A DNA stretch of 64,000 bases from Paracidovorax wautersii (GCF_900113035.1 NZ_FONX01000013.1:98978-162977), one strand, 5' to 3'; positions 8,688 to 19,933 are shown, counted from the first letter of the stretch. Numbers and translations: made by a program. Notes: generated from the letters alone by a model not told the origin.

Positions 8688-9428
8688 ATGCAAAAGCTAC
8701 CGTTGCTGACAGCGCGCCACGCGCTTTTCCTCGACTTCGACGGCACGCTGGCCGACATCGCGCCGCATCCCGATGCGACGCAGGTCCACCCCGGCATCGT
8801 TCCCGCGCTGGAGCACCTGCACAAGCAGTTGAACGGCGCGCTGGCCATCGTCACCGGCCGCCGTCAGGCCGACATCGACCACTTCCTCACCCCCCTGAAG
8901 CTGCCCCTGGCCGCCGAACACGGCGCCCAGTACCGCCTGGGCAATGGCCTGGAGGGCAGCGTGCCCGTGCCCGACCTGGCGCCGGCCCTGCGCGTGCTCG
9001 AACCCATGCTGGAGCGCCACCCCGCGCTGGTGCTGGAACGCAAGAGCGCGGGCGTGGCCCTGCACTACCGCCAGGCGCCCGAGCTGGAGGCCCAATGCCG
9101 CGCCGCCGTGGAGCACGCCATGGCCCAGACGCCGGGCCTGGAGCTGCTGCAGGGCAAGTGCGTTCTGGAGATCAAGGCCGCCGGCCCCAACAAGGGCCGC
9201 GCCATCGCCGACTTCATGCGCCATGCGCCGTTCGAAGGGCGCATCCCCGTCTTCGCGGGCGACGACGTGACCGACGAGCACGGCTTCTCCGCCGTGCTGG
9301 CGCTGGGTGGCATCGGCATCAAGGTGGGGCCGGGCGAGACCCAGGCACAAGTCCGCTGCGACGACACCACCATGCTGCGCGAATGGATCTTCCAGATGGC
9401 CTCGCCCGAAGGCCTGCCCGCATCATGA
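8688..9428 (+). CDS. otsB: Trehalose-6-phosphate phosphatase
   Basis: Removes phosphate from trehalose-6-phosphate to give trehalose. A 246-aa HAD-superfamily enzyme: motif I LFLDFDGTLADIAPHP (nucleophile Asp and DxD), the cap with VTGRRQADIDHF and AAEHGAQYRLG, and motif IV FAGDDVTDEHGFSAV with the conserved GDDxTDE. Length is close to that of E. coli OtsB (266 aa). The stop overlaps the next gene's start (ATGA at 9425-9428), so it is translationally coupled to the GH15 gene and lies in one operon with otsA. Confidence 0.95.
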   Translation: MQKLPLLTARHALFLDFDGTLADIAPHPDATQVHPGIVPALEHLHKQLNGALAIVTGRRQADIDHFLTPLKLPLAAEHGAQYRLGNGLEGSVPVPDLAPALRVLEPMLERHPALVLERKSAGVALHYRQAPELEAQCRAAVEHAMAQTPGLELLQGKCVLEIKAAGPNKGRAIADFMRHAPFEGRIPVFAGDDVTDEHGFSAVLALGGIGIKVGPGETQAQVRCDDTTMLREWIFQMASPEGLPAS

Positions 9429-11350
9429 GCACCACCACGCCCCCCACCCCGCCCCAACCGGATGCGCCCGCGGCGGCTCCGGCCCAGCAACCGCCCGCCC
9501 CGCCCCAGGCCGCTGGCCGCCGCGTGGCGCGCGAACTGCTGCCCCGGCCCGAGAGCTTCGCGCCGCCGGCCGATGCATCGCTCAAGCTGGGCATGATCGG
9601 CAACTGCTCCATCAGCGCACTGGTCGATGCGCAGGGCCACATCGTCTGGTCGTGCATGCCGCGCTTCGACGGCGACCCGGTGTTCAACGCCCTGATCCAG
9701 CCCGGCGACGACGGCAGCCGCTTCGCCATCGAGCTGGAGAACCTGGCCGAAAGCCGCCAGTGGTACGAGCCCAATACCGCCGTGCTGCGCACGCGGCTCA
9801 CCGACCATTCCGGCAACAGCATCGAGATCACCGACTTCGCCCCGCGCTTCCACGCCCGGGCGCGGTTCTTCCGGCCCATGCTGCTGGTGCGCCGCGTGCG
9901 GCCGGTCAAGGGCTCGCCGCGCATCCGCGTCACCGCCAACCTGCGCTTCGGCTGGGGCAGCGAGCGGCCCGAGATCACCCAGGGCAGCCACCACGTCCGC
10001 TTCGTCGGGCCCGAGCTGACGCTGCGCCTGACCACCGATGCGCCGCTCTCGCACGTGCTCTCCGGCCAGCCCTTCGTGCTCTCGCGCGGCTACGAATTCC
10101 TGCTCGGCGCCGACGAGGCCCTGCCCACCGGCATCGCCGACACGGCCCGCTCCTACGAGCAGGACACCATCGCCTACTGGCGCCAGTGGACGCAGCGCCT
10201 GGCCCTGCCGCTGGAGTGGCAGGACGCGGTGATCCGCGCGGCCATCACGCTCAAGCTCTCGCTCTACGAAGACACCGGCGCCATCGTGGCGGCCATGACC
10301 ACCAGCATCCCCGAATCGGCCCACAGCGGCCGCAACTGGGACTACCGCTACTGCTGGCTGCGCGACGCGTTCTTCGTGGTGCGCGCGCTCAACAGCCTCT
10401 CGGAAACCGCCACCATGGAGGACTACCTGCGCTGGCTCAGCAGCGTGGTGGCCGAGGCGAGCGAAGGCCATATCCAGCCGCTCTACGGCATCGGCCTGGA
10501 ACGCGAGCTGCCCGAAGACTTCGTGCCCCAGCTGGCCGGCTACCGCGGCATGGGCCCGGTGCGCGTGGGCAACCAGGCGGCCGAGCATTTCCAGCACGAC
10601 GTGTACGGCAACATCATCCTGGGCGCTGCGCAGGCCTTCCACGACCGGCGGCTGCTCAACCCGGGCGGAGAGGCCGAATTCACCCGCATGGAACAGATCG
10701 GCGAGCTGGCCGTGCGCGTCTATGGCACGCCCGACGCCGGCATGTGGGAGCTGCGCACCCGCGCGCGCATCCACACCTCGTCCGCGCTGATGAGCTGGGC
10801 CGCCTGCGACCGGCTGGCCAAGATCGCCGCCAAGCTGCAGCTCGCCGACCGCGCCGCGTACTGGCAGGACCATTCCCGCCGCATGCGCGACGAGATCCTC
10901 GCGCGCTCCTGGAGCGACAAGCGCCAGGCCTTCGCCGAGAGCTTCGGCGGGCACGAGCTGGACGCCAGCGTGCTGCTGATGGCCGAAGTCGGCCTGATCG
11001 ACCCGCGCGATCCGCGCTTCGTGAGCACGGTGGACGCCATGGAAGCCTCGCTCTGCGACGGCCCCTACATGCGCCGCTACGAGGCCGCGGACGACTTCGG
11101 CAAGCCCGACACCGCCTTCAACATCTGCACCTTCTGGCGCATCGACGCGCTGGCGCGCATCGGCCGCCGCAGCCAGGCGCGCGAGATCTTCGAGGCCATG
11201 CTGGCCGCCCGCAACCCGCTGGGCCTGCTGTCGGAAGACACGCATGCCGAGACCGGCGAGATGTGGGGCAACTTCCCGCAGACCTATTCGATGGTAGGCA
11301 TCATCAATGCCGCCATGCGCCTGTCCGCGCCCTGGGATTCGGTGATCTGA
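9425..11350 (+). CDS. Glycoside hydrolase family 15 protein (glucoamylase/trehalase-like)
   Basis: A 641-aa GH15 enzyme. After a Pro/Ala-rich N-terminus (residues 1-40) comes the N-terminal beta-sandwich (LGMIGNCSISALVDAQGHIVW), then the (alpha/alpha)6 barrel with NWDYRYCWLRDAFF, MWELR and the C-terminal HAETGEMWGNFPQTYS, which holds the likely catalytic base. Family members hydrolyse alpha-glucosides from the non-reducing end; some actinobacterial ones are trehalases. Placement between otsB and otsA suggests a role in trehalose turnover, but this is inference. No signal peptide, so cytoplasmic. The start ATG overlaps the otsB stop. Confidence 0.9.
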   Translation: MSTTTPPTPPQPDAPAAAPAQQPPAPPQAAGRRVARELLPRPESFAPPADASLKLGMIGNCSISALVDAQGHIVWSCMPRFDGDPVFNALIQPGDDGSRFAIELENLAESRQWYEPNTAVLRTRLTDHSGNSIEITDFAPRFHARARFFRPMLLVRRVRPVKGSPRIRVTANLRFGWGSERPEITQGSHHVRFVGPELTLRLTTDAPLSHVLSGQPFVLSRGYEFLLGADEALPTGIADTARSYEQDTIAYWRQWTQRLALPLEWQDAVIRAAITLKLSLYEDTGAIVAAMTTSIPESAHSGRNWDYRYCWLRDAFFVVRALNSLSETATMEDYLRWLSSVVAEASEGHIQPLYGIGLERELPEDFVPQLAGYRGMGPVRVGNQAAEHFQHDVYGNIILGAAQAFHDRRLLNPGGEAEFTRMEQIGELAVRVYGTPDAGMWELRTRARIHTSSALMSWAACDRLAKIAAKLQLADRAAYWQDHSRRMRDEILARSWSDKRQAFAESFGGHELDASVLLMAEVGLIDPRDPRFVSTVDAMEASLCDGPYMRRYEAADDFGKPDTAFNICTFWRIDALARIGRRSQAREIFEAMLAARNPLGLLSEDTHAETGEMWGNFPQTYSMVGIINAAMRLSAPWDSVI

Positions 11351-11408
11351 GCCGGCCCGCGCCGGCCTGCCCGCCCACTCCCTGCGAGCACTTTCCAAGG
11401 ACCTTTCC

Positions 11409-12821
11409 ATGAGCCGTCTCGTCGTCATCTCCAACCGCATCGCCGACCCCCGCAAGCCCGCCGCCGGCGGCCTGGCCGTGGCCCTGGGCGAGACCCTGAA
11501 CCAGACCGGCGGCCTGTGGTTCGGCTGGAGCGGCACCGTCACCGAAGACGGCCTGCCCGGCGAAGGCACGCTGCACACGCGCCAGGCCGGCAACGTCACG
11601 CTGGCCACCGTCGATCTGTGCCGCGAGGACCACGACAGCTACTACTACGGCTACAGCAACAGCGTGCTCTGGCCGGTATTCCACTACCGGCTGGACCTGG
11701 CCGACTTCAACGCCGGCTACATCGCCGGCTACCGGCGCGTGAACCAGATGTACGCCCGCAAGCTCTTGCCGCTGCTCAAGGACGACGACGTCATCTGGGT
11801 GCACGACTACCACCTGATCCCGCTGGCAGCCGAACTGCGCGCGCTGGGCTGCCGCCAGAAGATCGGCTTCTTTTTGCACATCCCCGTGCCGCCGCCGCTC
11901 ATCATGGCCGCCATTCCGCAGCACGAATGGCTGATGCGCTCCTTCTTCGCCTACGACCTGGTGGGCCTGCAGAGCGAGGCCGACGTGGCGCATTTCACGC
12001 GCTACCTCGACCAGGAAGCCTCGGCCCAGGCCGTCGGCCCGCAGCGCCTGCGCGCCTTCGGCGCCACCGTGCAGGTGGGGGCCTTTCCCATCGGCATCGA
12101 CGTGGACGAGTTCGCGCGCCTGGCGGCCGCGCCCGAGGCCATGGACACCTTCCACTCCATGCGCGAGGAGTATTCCCGCCGCCGGCTGCTCCTGGGCATC
12201 GACCGGCTGGACTATTCCAAGGGCATCCCGCAGCGCGTGCGCGCCTTCCGCGAACTGCTCTCGCGCTACCCCGAGAACCAGCACAGCGCCACGCTCGTCA
12301 TGATCGCCTCGCCCTCGCGCGACAGCGTGAACGCCTATGCCGACCTGCGCACCGAGCTCGAAGGCCTGTGCGGCGCCATCAACGGCGACTTCGGCGACCT
12401 GGACTGGATGCCGCTGCGCTACATCCACCGCACCGTGGCGCGCAAGCGCGTGCCGGGCCTGTGCCGCGCCGCCGCCGTGGGCCTGGTCACGCCGCTGCGC
12501 GACGGCATGAACCTCGTCGCCAAGGAATACGTGGCCGCGCAGGACCCGGAAGACCCCGGCGTGCTCGTGCTCTCGCGCTTCGCGGGTGCGGCCGAGCAGA
12601 TGAAGGAAGCGCTGCTGGTCAACCCCTACGACACGCAGGGCATGGCCGACACCATCCAGACCGCGCTGCAGATGCCGCTGCCCGAACGCCAGCGCCGCCA
12701 CCAGCGGCTGATGGAAAACATCCGCGAGCACGACGTGCACTGGTGGCGCAAGAGCTACCTCTCGGCCCTGGAGCAGGCCGGTGAGGACGACGACCGCAGC
12801 CATCTGGCGCGCGGCAGCTGA
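11409..12821 (+). CDS. otsA: Trehalose-6-phosphate synthase
   Basis: GT20 enzyme that joins UDP-glucose and glucose-6-phosphate into trehalose-6-phosphate. The 470 aa (E. coli OtsA 474) show the family blocks in order: [13 protein letters not shown] with the glycine-rich loop [30 protein letters not shown], the phosphate-binding [12 protein letters not shown], and the UDP-binding [17 protein letters not shown]. An AAGGA Shine-Dalgarno (11397-11401) precedes ATG 11409. Third gene of the otsB-GH15-otsA block, 58 bp after the GH15 stop. Such operons serve osmoprotection and stress tolerance. Confidence 0.96.
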   Translation: MSRLVVISNRIADPRKPAAGGLAVALGETLNQTGGLWFGWSGTVTEDGLPGEGTLHTRQAGNVTLATVDLCREDHDSYYYGYSNSVLWPVFHYRLDLADFNAGYIAGYRRVNQMYARKLLPLLKDDDVIWVHDYHLIPLAAELRALGCRQKIGFFLHIPVPPPLIMAAIPQHEWLMRSFFAYDLVGLQSEADVAHFTRYLDQEASAQAVGPQRLRAFGATVQVGAFPIGIDVDEFARLAAAPEAMDTFHSMREEYSRRRLLLGIDRLDYSKGIPQRVRAFRELLSRYPENQHSATLVMIASPSRDSVNAYADLRTELEGLCGAINGDFGDLDWMPLRYIHRTVARKRVPGLCRAAAVGLVTPLRDGMNLVAKEYVAAQDPEDPGVLVLSRFAGAAEQMKEALLVNPYDTQGMADTIQTALQMPLPERQRRHQRLMENIREHDVHWWRKSYLSALEQAGEDDDRSHLARGS

Positions 12822-12905
12822 GGCCAGGGCTTCAGCCCGTCGCCCGCCTCTGCGCCAGGCCCGGATGTCCACGGCCTGGCGCGCACCACCCCCTCCTTTG
12901 CCCCA

Positions 12906-15225
<2,320 letters not shown>

Positions 15226-15272
15226 AGCGTGCGGCGGTGGCGCCGGGGGCCAGATGCTGGCCTCACCTCATT

Positions 15273-16226
15273 TCAATGCACCAGCGCCAGCGCCGCGTAA
15301 TCGCCCACCTTGTCGCCCAGCCCGGCCGGCACCAGCTGCACGCCTTCGGTCAGCGCGGGCAGGCGGCTCGACACCTCGTGCTGCAGGCGCGGCAGGAGCA
15401 GGGCCTGGTTGTTCCAGAACACGCTGCCGCCCAGGCTGATGCGCTGCAGATCCATCAGCGCCACCAGGTTGTAGAGCATGCGGCCGAGCACCCGGCAGAG
15501 TTCGTTCACCACGTCCAGCGCGGCGGCATCGCCCGCGGAGGCCGACTGCATCAGCGCCGCCGCATCGGCCCAGCCGCCTTCGGCGAAGCGGCGCTGCACC
15601 GCATTGCCCGCCACCAGCGCCTCCACGTCGCCCCGGTTGCCGCAGCCGCACAGCAGGCCGATCGGGTCGTCCGACGCATAGGTGTGGCCCGCATGGCCGG
15701 CATTGCCGTTCTTGCCGCGCAGCACCCGGCCATCCACGCACAGGCCCGCGCCCACGCCGGTGCTCCAGGTCACGTAGGCGCAATGGTCCAGGCCCTGGAG
15801 CGCGCCCCAGATGCGCTCGGCCTCCAGCGCGGCGACGGCATCGTTTTCCACCCGCACCTGGGCGAAGCGCTCGCGCAGCGGCGCCTCCAGCGGCACGGCG
15901 ACCCAGTCGTTGCCCAGGCCGCGCGCCGGCCCGGCGAGGCCGCCGCAGATGTTGGGGTTGCTGACCTCGGCCTGCCCATCGACGAAGAGAAACGGCCCGC
16001 ATGACGACACGCCCGCCTGCGTCACGCTGGCCGGGTCGATCTCCTGCTCCGCGCAGACCTCGTCCACCAGCCGCAGGATCTGCCGCGCCAGCGCCCCCCG
16101 GTCGCCCGTGGTGGCCGTGGACTCGGCCCGCCGGCCCACCGGCGGTGCGCCCGTGCCATCGCTCAGGCTGACGGCCACCTTGGTGCCGCCCACATCGATA
16201 CAAGCCTTCATCGTTGTCGTCGTCAT
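15273..16226 (-). CDS. ROK family sugar kinase / transcriptional-type protein
   Basis: A 317-aa ROK protein without an HTH, so probably a hexose or N-acetylhexosamine kinase rather than a repressor. ATP-binding DVGGTKVAVSLSD near the N-terminus, catalytic region ENDAVAALEAE, STGVGAGLCVDG, and the zinc-binding segment GKNGNAGHAGH...LLCGCGNRGDVEA. The usual CxCGxxGCxE motif reads CGCGNRGDVE here: the third cysteine is Asp, which may weaken zinc binding. Start: ATG 16226 (MTTTTMK), preceded by GGGGG; the ATG at 16211 is the alternative. Convergent with dgdA (47 bp). Substrate unknown. Confidence 0.82.
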   Translation of the reverse strand: MTTTTMKACIDVGGTKVAVSLSDGTGAPPVGRRAESTATTGDRGALARQILRLVDEVCAEQEIDPASVTQAGVSSCGPFLFVDGQAEVSNPNICGGLAGPARGLGNDWVAVPLEAPLRERFAQVRVENDAVAALEAERIWGALQGLDHCAYVTWSTGVGAGLCVDGRVLRGKNGNAGHAGHTYASDDPIGLLCGCGNRGDVEALVAGNAVQRRFAEGGWADAAALMQSASAGDAAALDVVNELCRVLGRMLYNLVALMDLQRISLGGSVFWNNQALLLPRLQHEVSSRLPALTEGVQLVPAGLGDKVGDYAALALVH

Positions 16227-16302
16227 CTGCCCCCGAAGCCTTTCAGAAAAGAACCGCACGCTGCCCATTGCCGCGCCGAGCGCACATGCCGGGCCTGCCC
16301 CA

Positions 16303-16497
16303 TCACACCCACTTGGCGATCAGGCTGGCGACGAAGCTCAGCAGCAGGGTGGACGCCAGCGGCACATCCCAATCGCGCCCGCCCAGGCGGAACCGGAAAT
16401 CCCCCGGCAGCCGCCCGAACCCCATGCGCCGCAGCAGCGGCGAAAGCCAGCTGATGCACATGAGGGCGAGGAAGACGACGATAAACCAGCGCAGCAT
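16303..16497 (-). CDS. DUF2905 family small membrane protein
   Basis: A 64-aa protein with two hydrophobic spans (residues 2-18, RWFIVVFLALMCISWLS, and about 44-62, PLASTLLLSFVASLIAKWV) around a short polar part with the DUF2905 signature GFGRLPGDFRF. Probably in the inner membrane; function unknown. ATG 16497 is preferred over the upstream in-frame ATG 16542, because the extra 15 residues are Pro-rich and not part of the family. It lies just upstream of the ROK gene (76 bp between its stop and the ROK start) and may share its transcript. Confidence 0.8.
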   Translation of the reverse strand: MLRWFIVVFLALMCISWLSPLLRRMGFGRLPGDFRFRLGGRDWDVPLASTLLLSFVASLIAKWV

Positions 16498-16745
16498 GCG
16501 GGGAGTGTAGGTGGGGCGCGGGTCCGCCGCGGGCAGGCGCATGCCGCGTCATGAGGCCGCGATCGACACAAGCCCGACGAAGGCCAGGCAGGATCGCGGG
16601 CCATGCCCACCCCCGCACGAGCGCCGCGGCCGCCGGTGTGGGCAAATAAGACACCACACCAGCAATGAACGCCATCTGCGGCCTAGAATTGCCGCTCCGG
16701 CCCGCCTGCGCGATATCGCTTCGCGTTGTGGGGCCGGAAAAAAGC

Positions 16746-16904
16746 GTTCTCAGGGCGGGGCGAAATTCCCCACCGGCGGTGATGGTGCATGGGGTTCCTC
16801 CATGCGCACGAGCCCGCGAGCGCCCGCTGGCACACCTGCCGGCGGGGTCAGCAGACCCGGTGTGATTCCGGGGCCGACGGTCACAGTCCGGATGCAAGAG
16901 AGCG
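16746..16904 (+). promoter_or_regulatory. FMN riboswitch (RFN element)
   Basis: The conserved RFN core is plain to read: GTTCTCAGGGCGGGG at the start, AAATTCCCCACCGGCGGTGA, then a variable hairpin, GCCCGCGAGCGCC, GTCAGCAGACCCGGTGTGA, TTCCGGGGCCGACGGT, and the closing CACAGTCCGGATGCAAGAGA. It lies 126 bp upstream of the lumazine synthase start, so FMN should reduce that gene's expression. The 250 bp before it (16498-16745) hold no gene; a TAGAAT box at 16684 is a weak -10 candidate. Confidence 0.96.
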
Positions 16905-17030
16905 CGAACCTGTCAGGTGCCCATTGCGTCCGCACGCCCTCGGGGATGGTTGCGGCGTTGCCGGCGCGCTGCGGGCTCGTGCGCCCTGATTCTGGTCCAC
17001 CAGCCGCAGTCGCGGCATCCATAGGCAACC

Positions 17031-17561
17031 ATGAGTCAGCTCCAAGACCTTCCTTTATCCGCTCTTTCCTCCAGCAGCGATGCGAGCCATCCCCGCGATG
17101 GTGCGGGCACCCGCTACGCGTTCATCGCAGCCTCCTGGCATGCCGAAATCGTCGGCGAAGCCCAGGCGGGCTTTCTGGCCGAACTGGCCACCCTGGGGGT
17201 TCCCTCCGATCAAGTGGACGTTTTCAAGGTGCCCGGCGCCTTCGAGATTCCGCTGCATGCCAAGCGCCTGGCACGCTCGGGCCGCTATGCCGCCATTGCG
17301 GGCTGCGCGCTGGTCGTCGATGGCGGCATCTACCGCCATGATTTCGTCGCCCAGGCCGTGGTGAGCGCCCTGATGGATGTACAGCTCCAGACCGAGGTGC
17401 CCATGCTGTCGGTCGTGCTCACGCCGCACCATTTCCACGAGCATTCCGAGCACCGCGACTATTTCCGGCGCCACTTCGTCCAGAAGGGTGCCGAAGCAGC
17501 ACGCGCAGCGGTGCAGACCGTCCAGAGCCTGAAGCAACTGGACGCGGCCCTCGTCGTGTAG
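17031..17561 (+). CDS. ribH: 6,7-dimethyl-8-ribityllumazine synthase (RibH2 type)
   Basis: Penultimate riboflavin step: condenses 5-amino-6-ribitylaminouracil with 3,4-dihydroxy-2-butanone-4-phosphate. The 176-aa protein fits the type II (RibH2-like) branch: AFIAASWHAEIVGEAQAGF with the substrate-stacking Trp, VPGAFEIPLHAKRLA, GCALVVDGGIYRHDFV (type I enzymes have the G-x-T-x-H variant) and VLTPHHFHEH with the catalytic His pair. Residues 1-26 are a variable extension. It sits alone behind an FMN riboswitch and before a strong hairpin (17639-17671). The other rib genes are not in the window. Confidence 0.93.
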   Translation: MSQLQDLPLSALSSSSDASHPRDGAGTRYAFIAASWHAEIVGEAQAGFLAELATLGVPSDQVDVFKVPGAFEIPLHAKRLARSGRYAAIAGCALVVDGGIYRHDFVAQAVVSALMDVQLQTEVPMLSVVLTPHHFHEHSEHRDYFRRHFVQKGAEAARAAVQTVQSLKQLDAALVV

Positions 17562-17638
17562 TGCCGCGGAAGACCACGCCACAGCGCGGCCTCTGCCTGC
17601 CGCCTGCGGGCTGGGGCTCACGCGCAATACTCCCCAAG

Positions 17639-17671
17639 ACGGGGCGGCCAGCTTGCGCTGGGCCGCCCCGT
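17639..17671 (+). terminator. Strong stem-loop after ribH
   Basis: Near-perfect inverted repeat: ACGGGGCGGCC-AGC, loop TTGC, GCT-GGGCCGCCCCGT (one bulged G). It starts 77 bp after the ribH stop. There is no clear U-run, so it may act as a processing or stability hairpin, or as a terminator of the type common in GC-rich genomes. Confidence 0.6.
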
Positions 17672-17725
17672 GTTCCATCAGCGCCGCAGCCTGATCCCCA
17701 GGACTCGGCGGCGCAGGCCGCGCAC

Positions 17726-17765
17726 CGCACCACGCCGCACCACACCGCACCACACCGCACCACGC
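17726..17765. repeat. Four tandem 10-bp units (CGCACCACRC)
   Basis: Four head-to-tail copies of CGCACCACGC / CGCACCACAC, in the order GC, AC, AC, GC at the last two bases. It lies in the 490-bp gap between ribH and the transketolase operon; apart from the hairpin before it and the A/T-rich promoter zone after it (about 17975-18052), I see nothing else in that gap. Confidence 0.8.
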
Positions 17766-18034
17766 CGCCCATTGCCTCCGGGCGTTTGCCTGTGGGCGAC
17801 TGCGAGACAGCGCTCGCCACAACGGCCAGCGCCGCCGCCCTGAATCCCCCCATGAGCCAGGGCTGATCCCTCCCTGCCTGTAGCGCTCAATCCCAAGCCT
17901 CTCCCATGCCTCGCCCCAGAGCGCAGGCTCGGGTGCCCACACCTGGGCAACAGTCCGGCCCGATGGGCTGCGCAGCTTGGCTCAGTGTTAACCCGATGGA
18001 AAAAAAGCGGATCCAGGCTTAAATTTGACTACTA

Positions 18035-18048
18035 ATTCAATTATGAAT
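18035..18048. promoter_or_regulatory. Candidate operator in A/T-rich promoter zone of sugar operon
   Basis: ATTCA-ATTA-TGAAT, a perfect 5-bp inverted repeat, in a sharply A/T-rich tract directly before the first gene of the operon. A TTGACT box (18025-18030) lies just upstream. This is where the operon's SorC-family regulator could bind; no -10 box is convincing. Confidence 0.4.
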
Positions 18049-18052
18049 AAAT

Positions 18053-18967
18053 ATGCAAAGCCACATTTCTTCCCCGATTGATGCCGCACTTCTGCCGGAC
18101 CAACCCGCCATCGAGCGCTGGCGCAGCCGGCGAGAGGAATTTGCCCAGGCGCTGCCGGCACGCCGGTCGGAACTGCTGGCGGCAGCTTCGCGCCGGCTGC
18201 GGCGCGATGTGATCCGCACCATCGACCACGCGGGCATTGGCCACATCGGTGGCGACTACTCGGTGGCCGACATCATGGTCACGCTGTTCGAGGGAGTGCT
18301 GGACATCGATCCCGCCAACCCGCGCCGCGCGGACCGCGACCGTTTCATCCTGAGCAAGGGCCACTGCGCGGCGGCCCTCTACTCCACGCTGGCGGAGTGC
18401 GGTTTCTTCCCGCGCGAACGACTGTCGCATTTCGCCGGCCCGCTGTCGCCGCTGAACGGCCATCCGAACCGCCGCAAGATCCCCGGCGTCGAGACCAACA
18501 CCGGCCCGCTCGGGCACGGGCTGCCGGTCGGCGTGGGCTGCGCCACTGCGGCACAGCTGGCCGACCAGGCATGGCGGACCTTCGTGGTGCTCGGCGACGG
18601 CGAACTGCAGGAGGGCAGCAACTGGGAGGCCGCGATGTACGCAGCCCACCGCAAGCTCGGCCACCTGACGGCCATCGTCGACCGCAACCGGCTGCAGCAG
18701 GGAGCGACCACTGCAGACACCAACGATCTGGAACCGCTGGCGGACAAGTGGCGCGCCTTCGGCTGGGAAGTTATTGAACTGGACGGGCACGACCATGCGC
18801 AGCTGCTGAAGGCCTTCGAGGCACCCGCAGGCGAGCGGCCGCGCTGCGTCATCGCCCACACGGTCAAGGGCAAGGGGGTGTCGTTCATGGAGAACGGCGT
18901 CGAGTGGCACCACAAGGTGCCGAGCGCAGAACAGGTGGAAGCCGCATTGAAGGAGCTGGCCGAATGA
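18053..18967 (+). CDS. Transketolase, N-terminal (TPP-binding) subunit
   Basis: The TPP-binding half of a split transketolase (304 aa). It shows IDHAGIGHIGGDYSVADIM, the conserved LSKGHCAAALYSTLAE, GPLGHGLPVGVGCA, and the TPP motif GDGELQEGSNWEA with a downstream DRNRLQQGATT (GDG-N25-N type motif). The pyrimidine-binding half is the next gene, overlapped by ATGA. Split transketolases in sugar operons usually act on a dedicated pathway sugar phosphate; apulose-4-phosphate transketolase AptAB is a known case. The first 25 residues are variable and no Shine-Dalgarno precedes ATG 18053, so the start is tentative. Confidence 0.9.
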   Translation: MQSHISSPIDAALLPDQPAIERWRSRREEFAQALPARRSELLAAASRRLRRDVIRTIDHAGIGHIGGDYSVADIMVTLFEGVLDIDPANPRRADRDRFILSKGHCAAALYSTLAECGFFPRERLSHFAGPLSPLNGHPNRRKIPGVETNTGPLGHGLPVGVGCATAAQLADQAWRTFVVLGDGELQEGSNWEAAMYAAHRKLGHLTAIVDRNRLQQGATTADTNDLEPLADKWRAFGWEVIELDGHDHAQLLKAFEAPAGERPRCVIAHTVKGKGVSFMENGVEWHHKVPSAEQVEAALKELAE

Positions 18968-19920
18968 GTCGAGAACAAGCAAGCGCAGCAGGCACGTTCG
19001 ATTGCCGGCAGGCATTCGCGGAAGAACTGGCCACTCTCGCACGGCAGGATGCGCGCATCGTGGCCGTGTGCAACGACTCGGTCGGCTCCAGCAACCTGGG
19101 CGCCTTCCGCAAGGAATTCCCGAGCCGGGTGGTCAACGTCGGCATCGCCGAACAGAACATGGTCGGCGTCGCCGCGGGCCTGGCCAACGGCGGCTACCTG
19201 CCCTTCGTCTGTGCCGCGTCACCCTTCCTGACCGGCCGCTCGCTGGAGCAGGTCAAGGCCGACATCGCCTACTCCGGCTTTCCGGCGGTGCTGTGTGGCA
19301 TGAGCCCCGGCGTGGCCTATGGCGAGCTCGGCCCGACGCACCACTCCATCGAGGACCTGGCCTGGACGCGCGCCATCAACAACCTGACGGTGCTGGTGCC
19401 TGCCGACCCGGCCGAGACCCGCGCAGCCATGCGCTGGGCCGTCGCGTCCGGCCAGCCGGTCTTCATGCGCATCGGCCGCCACAAGGTGCCAGCGGTGATG
19501 CCCGAGGGCACCCGCTTCGAGGCCGGCAAATCCGCCACGCTGCGGCCCGGCCGCGACGTCACTATCGTCGCCATCGGCACGATGGTGTCGCGGGCCCTGG
19601 ACGCGGCCCGGCAGCTGGAGGCGCAGGGGATCGACGCGCGCGTCGTGAACGCCGCGTCGGTCAAGCCGCTGGACGAAGCGACCCTCCTGGCCGCGGCCCG
19701 CGAAACGCGCGGCATCGTGACCGTGGAGGAAGCGACCGTGCAGGGCGGTCTCGGCTCCGCCGTCGCCGAGCTCGTTTCGCAACGGCACCCGGTACGCATG
19801 CGCATCCTGGGCCTGACCGACTTCGCGCCCACCGGCAACACCGACTTCCTGCTGGAGCACTTCGGCCTGACGGCCGCCAACATCGCCACCCAGGCCGCCG
19901 AACTGGCGCGCGGGCAGTGA
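18964..19920 (+). CDS. Transketolase, C-terminal (Pyr and regulatory) subunit
   Basis: The 318-aa partner of the preceding gene. It has the pyrimidine-binding domain (VCNDSVGSSNLGAFRKEFPSRVVNVGIAEQNMVGVAAGLA, with the catalytic Glu in GIAEQNM that activates TPP), ELGPTHHSIEDLAWTRAINNLTVLVPADP, and the C-terminal domain VTIVAIGTMVSRALDAAR...VEEATVQGGLG. Together the two subunits rebuild a full E1-like transketolase without the linker. Start ATG 18964 overlaps the stop of the N-subunit gene, which fits equimolar synthesis. Confidence 0.92.
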   Translation: MSREQASAAGTFDCRQAFAEELATLARQDARIVAVCNDSVGSSNLGAFRKEFPSRVVNVGIAEQNMVGVAAGLANGGYLPFVCAASPFLTGRSLEQVKADIAYSGFPAVLCGMSPGVAYGELGPTHHSIEDLAWTRAINNLTVLVPADPAETRAAMRWAVASGQPVFMRIGRHKVPAVMPEGTRFEAGKSATLRPGRDVTIVAIGTMVSRALDAARQLEAQGIDARVVNAASVKPLDEATLLAAARETRGIVTVEEATVQGGLGSAVAELVSQRHPVRMRILGLTDFAPTGNTDFLLEHFGLTAANIATQAAELARGQ

Positions 19921-19933
19921 CCGCAGGCAACCC

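Noticed and set aside
9065-11608. Very long open frame on the minus strand opposite the GH15 gene
   Set aside because: Antisense shadow in GC-rich DNA: composition is Gly/Ala/His/Arg-rich without domains, while the plus strand encodes clear GH15 motifs.
17678-17950. Small open frames in the gap between ribH and the transketolase operon
   Set aside because: They include the 10-bp tandem array, have repetitive translations and no ribosome binding sites.
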